Origin: Candidatus Poribacteria bacterium
GTDB lineage: Bacteria; Poribacteria; WGA-4E; GCA-2687025
Length of the DNA stretch: 64,000 nucleotides
Direction of reading: 5' to 3'
NCBI GenBank assembly: GCA_028818695.1
Contig: JAPPNK010000026.1
Location: forward strand, 62,001-126,000
The notes beneath the pieces were generated by a model. The model was not told where the DNA came from and did not search any database. It saw nothing but the letters and a program-made list of their open reading frames with translations. Below are positions 60,501 through 64,000 of the stretch, in pieces (the first letter of the stretch is position 1; every line of letters starts with the position of its first letter). The translations under genes were made by a program, and so were the position numbers.

Positions 60501-60863
60501 GGCGACATCTTTTCGCACTGCTTCAAGCTGATGGGACTCGGACCGCTCATCGGGATGCGCACATGGGGCGGCGTCATCGGCATCAGCCCGAAGTCGCGCT
60601 TTGTCGACAGCGGACATACGACGCAGCCTGAGTACTCGTTCTGGTTTGAGGATGTGGAGTGGGGCGTGGAGAACTATGGGACGGACCCTGACATTGAGGT
60701 TCCGTATGCGCCGCATGATTATGTCGCCGGCAGGGACCCGCAGATGGAGCGGGGGATCGAGGTCATTTTGGGGTTGATAGAGGAGAATCCGCCGCGCGCG
60801 CCGGAGTTGCAGCGGCGTCCGCGCCTTACGCTGCCGACGCTTCCGCCCCGCTCGGAGGATTGA
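57570..60863 (+). CDS. Tricorn-type protease
   Basis: A 1097-residue tricorn protease homologue. Two beta-propellers (W-S-P-D-G and P-D-G-H-A-type blades, residues about 20-500) are followed by a helical domain (W-R-L-Q-R-D-H-F-W), a PDZ domain (G-A-K-I-K-P-G-D-V-I-A-S-V) and a C-terminal peptidase S41 core with R-H-N-R-G-G-H and E-N-A-G-S-D-G-D-I-F, the latter holding the nucleophile Ser. Around residues 515-575 lies a very charged K/E insert (about 59140-59300). It trims peptides from larger proteases. No signal peptide, so likely cytoplasmic. Confidence 0.93.
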   Translation: MAGYYRSPALFGDDVTFVCEDDLWIVPVGGGIPRRLTSNLGPVSWPRVSPDGTQTAFIAREEGPSEVYIMPSLGGEAKRLTYQAGNAATAAWNPEGEIVYSSNAHGPYAHVQELWTVSPEGDLPKKLPYGPAARIAYGPDGQVVLGRHAGRDPSWWKRYRGGTAGQLWIDADGDGVFERLNPVDANYTAPMWIDGRVYFIADHEGFGNIYSCLPNSEDLRRHTDHETYYARAASRHENRIVYHAGADLFFLDLNDGKNRKIEIDYRSPFIQRQRKFVNASQYLHGHALHPDGHAVAVAARGKLFSMANWEGAVAQHGERDSAPFAARRRLAGWLNDGKRIAAVSDAGGEETIEIHAADGKSEPVRLEGLDIGRPNRLEVSPKKDQLLLTNNRFELLLIDLEEKTLKVLDKSEYRGVGGAVWSPDGRWIAYGFAATRQTASIKIVDVETGEARVVTHREFIDGSPGWDPDGKYLYFISNREFNPIYNERHFGLTFLKTMRPYLLTLKADELNPFIPQPRPIDKKDEKKKKDGKEENAEKKEGNGNESENSEKTDEKAEESGEKKEKKKDEKKEKRIEIDFEGIERRTIAFPFPAGVYSQIDGIEGKALIVSRPSPGGGSGIEMHSYEFKNQKKEVLVKGLDGFSLSRDRKTLSYRSGNRIRVVKAGAKPGDGGGTNRAEGWIDLNRVKPSVVPLHEWRQMYREAWRLQRDHFWTDDMSGVDWERVYERYLPMLERVGTRTEFADLMWEMQGELGTSHAYEMGGDYRSHPDYGQGFLGADFERVENGFAVRRIVEGDSWSDGSDSPLSRAGAKIKPGDVIASVAGLPAAELSSPSEALVNLAGQETELVVRGEDGNERVVVVKPIGSEAGARYREWVVQNRRYVHERTDGQVGYVHIPDMGVRGYAEFHRAYLAELDFPALIVDVRHNRGGHVSQLLLEKLARKRIGYTQPRYGEARPYPGDSVLGPMAALTDENAGSDGDIFSHCFKLMGLGPLIGMRTWGGVIGISPKSRFVDSGHTTQPEYSFWFEDVEWGVENYGTDPDIEVPYAPHDYVAGRDPQMERGIEVILGLIEENPPRAPELQRRPRLTLPTLPPRSED

Positions 60864-60999
60864 CGCGCCTGCGCGTTCGCCAACCGCCGTTCAATTTCCA
60901 GAGCTGTATCTTGGCGTTTGGAATTGACGCCGAAGTCCAATTCTGGTTAAATTAAGAACGGCATGGGAGAAGTTTTTTGGCGCATCGGCAAAAAAGATG

Positions 61000-61028
61000 T
61001 TGATCCAAAGAAGAACCTGCGCTATGCT
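61000..61028 (+). promoter_or_regulatory. Promoter of the Ig-like protein gene
   Basis: TTGATC (61000-61005), 17-bp spacer, TATGCT (61023-61028), 62 bp before the ATG at 61091. Confidence 0.55.
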
Positions 61029-61058
61029 TGAACACAACCGAGAATTGTTTCGACACAC

Positions 61059-61072
61059 GGCGGAAAACCGCC
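61059..61072 (+). promoter_or_regulatory. Leader hairpin before the ribosome site
   Basis: GGCGG-AAAA-CCGCC forms a 5-bp stem ending 4 bases before AAAGGAG. It could modulate translation. Confidence 0.4.
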
Positions 61073-61090
61073 AGAAAGGAGTACGCAAAT

Positions 61091-62610
61091 ATGCGTCATT
61101 TGAATAAAATCGCGCGATCGCTCATGACCCCCCCCCCCGCGAGAGTCGGCTGCGTAAAGCGGCGCTGACCTTGCTTGTTGCGGCGACTGCCGCTGTCTTC
61201 GTCTGCGCGCCGGTCGGCGCTGCTGTGCCAGGTCAGCGGCCGCCAATTGATGAGCCGCCGACAATTAAGATTATCTCCATCGGCCCTTACTTCAGCGGAT
61301 ACGACTCCTTTGAAGGCGACTACCGCAGCATGTACGTCAACACCAACATGAACTTCGACACCGTCGATTGGTACGTCAATGACAGCTTTGTCTGGACATC
61401 CGATGGTCCGAACAAGACGAGCGTCTTCAGCCATGACTACCCCGATCTCGGTTCAACGACCGGCGCAGCCGTCGTCGTCAAAGCCGTAGCTACCGACGCC
61501 GACGGCAACACCGACACTGACCAGGCAACCATCAACGTCTGGACGAAATCAGAAACGGTCGCGATAACTTCTCAAACCAACGATCAGGACTACATTGACG
61601 CCGCAATAAGCAATATCGCTGTCCAAACGGACGTGGGCTTTTACCGCGTCGACTGGTCCATTGACGGAGGGTCTCCAATCAGCGACAACGGACCTGATCT
61701 GGAAAGCCAAATCATGTACGACTTCTCAACCGTTCCGCACGGCAAAACCGTCACGTTCACGGCGACCCCTTACGGCGTCAACGCGGACGGCGAAGCTGTC
61801 GCCGGCGAGGCAGCGACGATCAAGATCACTGCTTGGAAAACAATACGGATCGATTTTGATTACCAAACAAGGTGCGTGGAAGGCGAGAGCATTCGGTTGT
61901 CGGCATACACCACCGTTCCCTTCACGCGGGTTGAATACACCGTCAACGGAAAGACGGTTGAGCCGGACTACAGCGACGGACCTTTGGACACTTTCAGCCA
62001 GACGTCGTACTTGCTGGATTTAAGAGACGAGGAAGGCTCCAGAGAGGGAAGTACCTATTCGACGACAGCGGTTGCGTTCGCCATGGTTGCGGGGGAAGAG
62101 ATAAGCAGCGAGAAGGATATCGGCCAAATCACCGTTTACGCCGACCGCGGCTACATTTGGAAAACGACGACAGCAAGTATCGACTCGATTGATGCCACCA
62201 ACATGAATGAGCATGAGTACATACTGAGAACGGAGCATACCGTCAGCTACTACAACGACACTGGAGAAGTCCAGGAGCAGGACATCAAGACCTCTCTAGC
62301 ATGGGCGGAGGGGTTGGAACCTGACAAAATGGGTGGATGGGAAGGCGTTGAAGATTTCCATGACGCCCAGGAGGAGCGCGTTTTCTACGGACAGGCGGAT
62401 ATCCCGCTCCAATATTTACCGCGGACGTTGACACCAGGGAGATGGTACAGCGTCGCGGCGTACACGAATCTGGTCTCCGACCAAAACGCCCAGGTAAGTG
62501 TCGATTCTGGCGATGGGGTACAATACGACCTGGACATGAATCTTCCGCCCACCGGGCAGTACGGTTATAAAGATAACAAGAGCAATGAGGCGAAGTTCCT
62601 TTTCGAATGA
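61091..62610 (+). CDS. Exported Ig-like repeat protein with a frame break in a poly-C tract
   Basis: ATG 61091 follows AAAGGAG, but its frame hits a stop at 61166 because of an 11-C run at 61127-61137. With 12 C the frame joins the long downstream frame, giving R-K-A-A-L-T-L-L-V-A-A-T-A-A-V-F-V-C-A-P, the missing signal peptide. The mature part has three Ig-like units, each with a V-D-W-Y-V-N / V-D-W-S-I-D / V-E-Y-T-V-N strand, and a C-terminal non-repeat region. The tract could be a phase-variation switch or a sequencing error. An intact start in the downstream frame would need the TTG at 61171, inside the signal peptide. Surface role inferred. Confidence 0.65.
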
Positions 62611-62645
62611 TTCTGACGCGCGTTCGATCAGGAAAGGAATTGACC

Positions 62646-63734
62646 ATGCGCCGCATATTGCTCTCTGCGATCTTGGCAGCTTTCGAGTTGCTGACGCCGC
62701 TCTTCGCCGAAGCGCAGCTTCCAGCTCCCAGGGAGGATGCGGCGAAGCTGACCAAGCCGACCATCTGTTACAACTCGTACGACAACTACGAAATTCGGCT
62801 CATGGACTGGGACGGGCAGAACGACCGACTCTGGCTGGGCGACGGGAAGATAAGATTCTCAAGCGGAATGCAATGGGCGCCGAACGGCAAACGCGCCGCT
62901 GTGATGACCTTCGATTCGGAGGACTGGAGCTACACGCCGCATGTGATCGACCTGAAGACTGGGCGCTCCAAAAACCTGATGGATTTAGGGATTCCCAAAT
63001 CCAAGGAAGGATACCGCAGATTGTCTTGGTCGCCGGACGGGCGTTGGCTGACGCTGGTCGATACCTGGTATGTCACCAATATCATCGTCCATGGGTACCT
63101 CTATAAAGTGAATGTCGACAACGGAAATTTTATCCGTCTCACCAAACAACCATGGATGAATCCCGATCTTTCGGCATGGTCGCCGGATGGCAAGAGGATC
63201 GCGTTCGGCGCTTTGAAGGAGCCTAAAGTAGAGGGCTTCCCTTCCAACAGCGACATCTACGCGATGAACGCCGACGGTTCGGATATGGTCAACTTGACAG
63301 ACCATCCCGCATGGGAAGAGTACCCGGCATGGTCGCCGGACGGGAAAAAGATCGCGTTTCGCGCGTACCGGGACAATGAAGACCTTGAGGTTGAGCGTCC
63401 GGTGGGGCGGGTGGAGTTGTACATCATGGACCCTGACGGCTCGAATGTGGAGCGGCTTACCCACAATGCGGGTTGGGAAGGCGGGGTCAGTTGGTCGTCC
63501 GATTCCCAATGGCTTGTTTACCGGGCGGGACCTGTCAATCGGGACGATCCAACGTTAGAGGGCGTTTACCGCATGCATATCCCGACAAAAAAGACCGTTC
63601 TGATCAAACAGGCGCGTGTTCGGGGTCCGATGTGGGTTTTGGCGGGCAAGAGCCGCTTCCTTTCCGTTGACCCTGCGGGTAAAAAAAAAAGCGCAATGGG
63701 GCAAAATAAAAGAGGCGGGCGGCAGCCCGAATAA
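62646..63734 (+). CDS. Exported TolB-like beta-propeller protein
   Basis: A 362-residue protein with a signal peptide (I-L-A-A-F-E-L-L-T-P-L-F-A-E-A) and PD40/TolB blades: S-W-S-P-D-G-R-W-L-T, W-S-P-D-G-K-R-I-A-F, W-S-P-D-G-K-K-I-A-F. The annotated end follows a 10-A run at 63681-63690. Removing one A gives a frame ending A-Q-W-G-K-I-K-E-A, which matches the W-G-x-L-K ends of the LamG proteins at 9763 and 10643. The true end is therefore probably about 63758. AGGAAAGGA precedes the start. It may be co-transcribed with the Ig-like gene 36 bp upstream. Confidence 0.75.
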   Translation: MRRILLSAILAAFELLTPLFAEAQLPAPREDAAKLTKPTICYNSYDNYEIRLMDWDGQNDRLWLGDGKIRFSSGMQWAPNGKRAAVMTFDSEDWSYTPHVIDLKTGRSKNLMDLGIPKSKEGYRRLSWSPDGRWLTLVDTWYVTNIIVHGYLYKVNVDNGNFIRLTKQPWMNPDLSAWSPDGKRIAFGALKEPKVEGFPSNSDIYAMNADGSDMVNLTDHPAWEEYPAWSPDGKKIAFRAYRDNEDLEVERPVGRVELYIMDPDGSNVERLTHNAGWEGGVSWSSDSQWLVYRAGPVNRDDPTLEGVYRMHIPTKKTVLIKQARVRGPMWVLAGKSRFLSVDPAGKKKSAMGQNKRGGRQPE

Positions 63735-63906
63735 TCCAACTTCGCAAGACGGCGAATGACAATCGGGGAAGGTTCATACCCTCGCGCAGGCGGGGATATG
63801 CCTTCCCTTTCCATCTTAACAAAACCGCGCCAGTTCCGCCACCCCGCATTTTCTGATATAGTGCCGTTGCAGCCGACGCGCTCTCATCAACATGGAAAGG
63901 TTGCTT

Positions 63907-64000
63907 ATGAAAAAAGTTGCGATACTCGGACCGCGCAACGCGGGGCTGATTGACGCGCCGGACCCGAAGCCTGTCAAAGACTGGGCGCTTGTCAAGGTGC
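63907..64000 (+). CDS. N-terminus of a zinc-type alcohol dehydrogenase-like protein
   Basis: The 31 visible residues (M-K-K-V-A-I-L-G-P-R-N-A-G-L then D-P-K-P-V-K-D-W-A-L-V-K-V) look like the start of a medium-chain dehydrogenase. The gene runs off the window edge. AAGG lies shortly upstream of the ATG. Confidence 0.55.
   Translation, partial: MKKVAILGPRNAGLIDAPDPKPVKDWALVKV

Overview
The window is GC-rich, densely coding bacterial DNA with many ATGA/GTGA start-stop overlaps. Lipoproteins, a PorV/PorQ-like beta-barrel protein, heptose/GDP-mannose sugar genes and a FlgD-like C-terminal domain suggest a Gram-negative-type envelope. The gene mix (PhyH dioxygenase, sulfatase, Gfo/Idh/MocA oxidoreductase, LamG proteins, GH32, tricorn protease, WD40/TolB/TPR repeat proteins, a PduL-type microcompartment enzyme) resembles candidate phylum Poribacteria or a related lineage. 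That placement is inference from gene content; no rRNA is present.

Layout. 0-9 kb: end of a FlgD-Ig protein, an amidohydrolase, two tandem lipoprotein paralogues, a repeat-rich gap, then a GH32 / lipoprotein / PurS-like / TPR / SDR operon and ssrA (tmRNA, minus strand). 9-15.3 kb: two LamG paralogues, then a minus-strand run pduL - unknown - CHAD - ppx. 15.4-18.4 kb: a hendecad coiled-coil protein followed by an HNH protein and a second protein built of D-E-W alpha-helical repeats. 18.4-24.7 kb: membrane protein, serine hydrolase, Gfo/Idh/MocA oxidoreductase, sulfatase, and a DNA methyltransferase-HNH fusion. 24.8-30.4 kb: CopA, a PorV-like barrel and a large outer-membrane protein. 30.6-32.2 kb: sigma factor, 26-residue membrane peptide and a divergent HTH protein around an operator array. 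32.2-35.8 kb: GmhA, ManC, Gmd, DedA and YggT. 35.8-44.9 kb: WD40 protein, NadB, sugar isomerase, PhyH, a DEW-type small protein beside a second methyltransferase-HNH fusion, lipoprotein and rubredoxin-like protein. 45-53 kb: NadA, Rieske protein, a duplicated Lon N-domain, full-length Lon, a DUF4340 protein and a SAM hydrolase. 53-57.4 kb: two paralogous helical-repeat proteins flanking two paralogous TPR proteins and a RelE/ParE-like toxin. 57.5-64 kb: tricorn protease, an Ig-like surface protein with a broken poly-C tract, a TolB-like protein with a probable poly-A frameshift, and the start of an alcohol dehydrogenase.

Two short non-coding repeat families run through the window. Family A is about 165 bp, with inverted ends TGACCT...AGGTCA and a GGGAAT/ATTCCC hairpin core; several copies carry 7-8 bp target duplications. 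Family B is about 149 bp with 19-bp inverted ends. Both look like MITEs without a transposase in the window.

The most unusual material is a dispersed set of HNH-bearing genes. Two beta-class DNA methyltransferases carry C-terminal HNH domains, and a nearly identical HNH cassette sits inside a gene for a DEW-repeat protein, bracketed by a 17-bp direct repeat. A related single-motif DEW protein lies directly beside one of the methyltransferase-HNH genes. I know of no described system with this arrangement.
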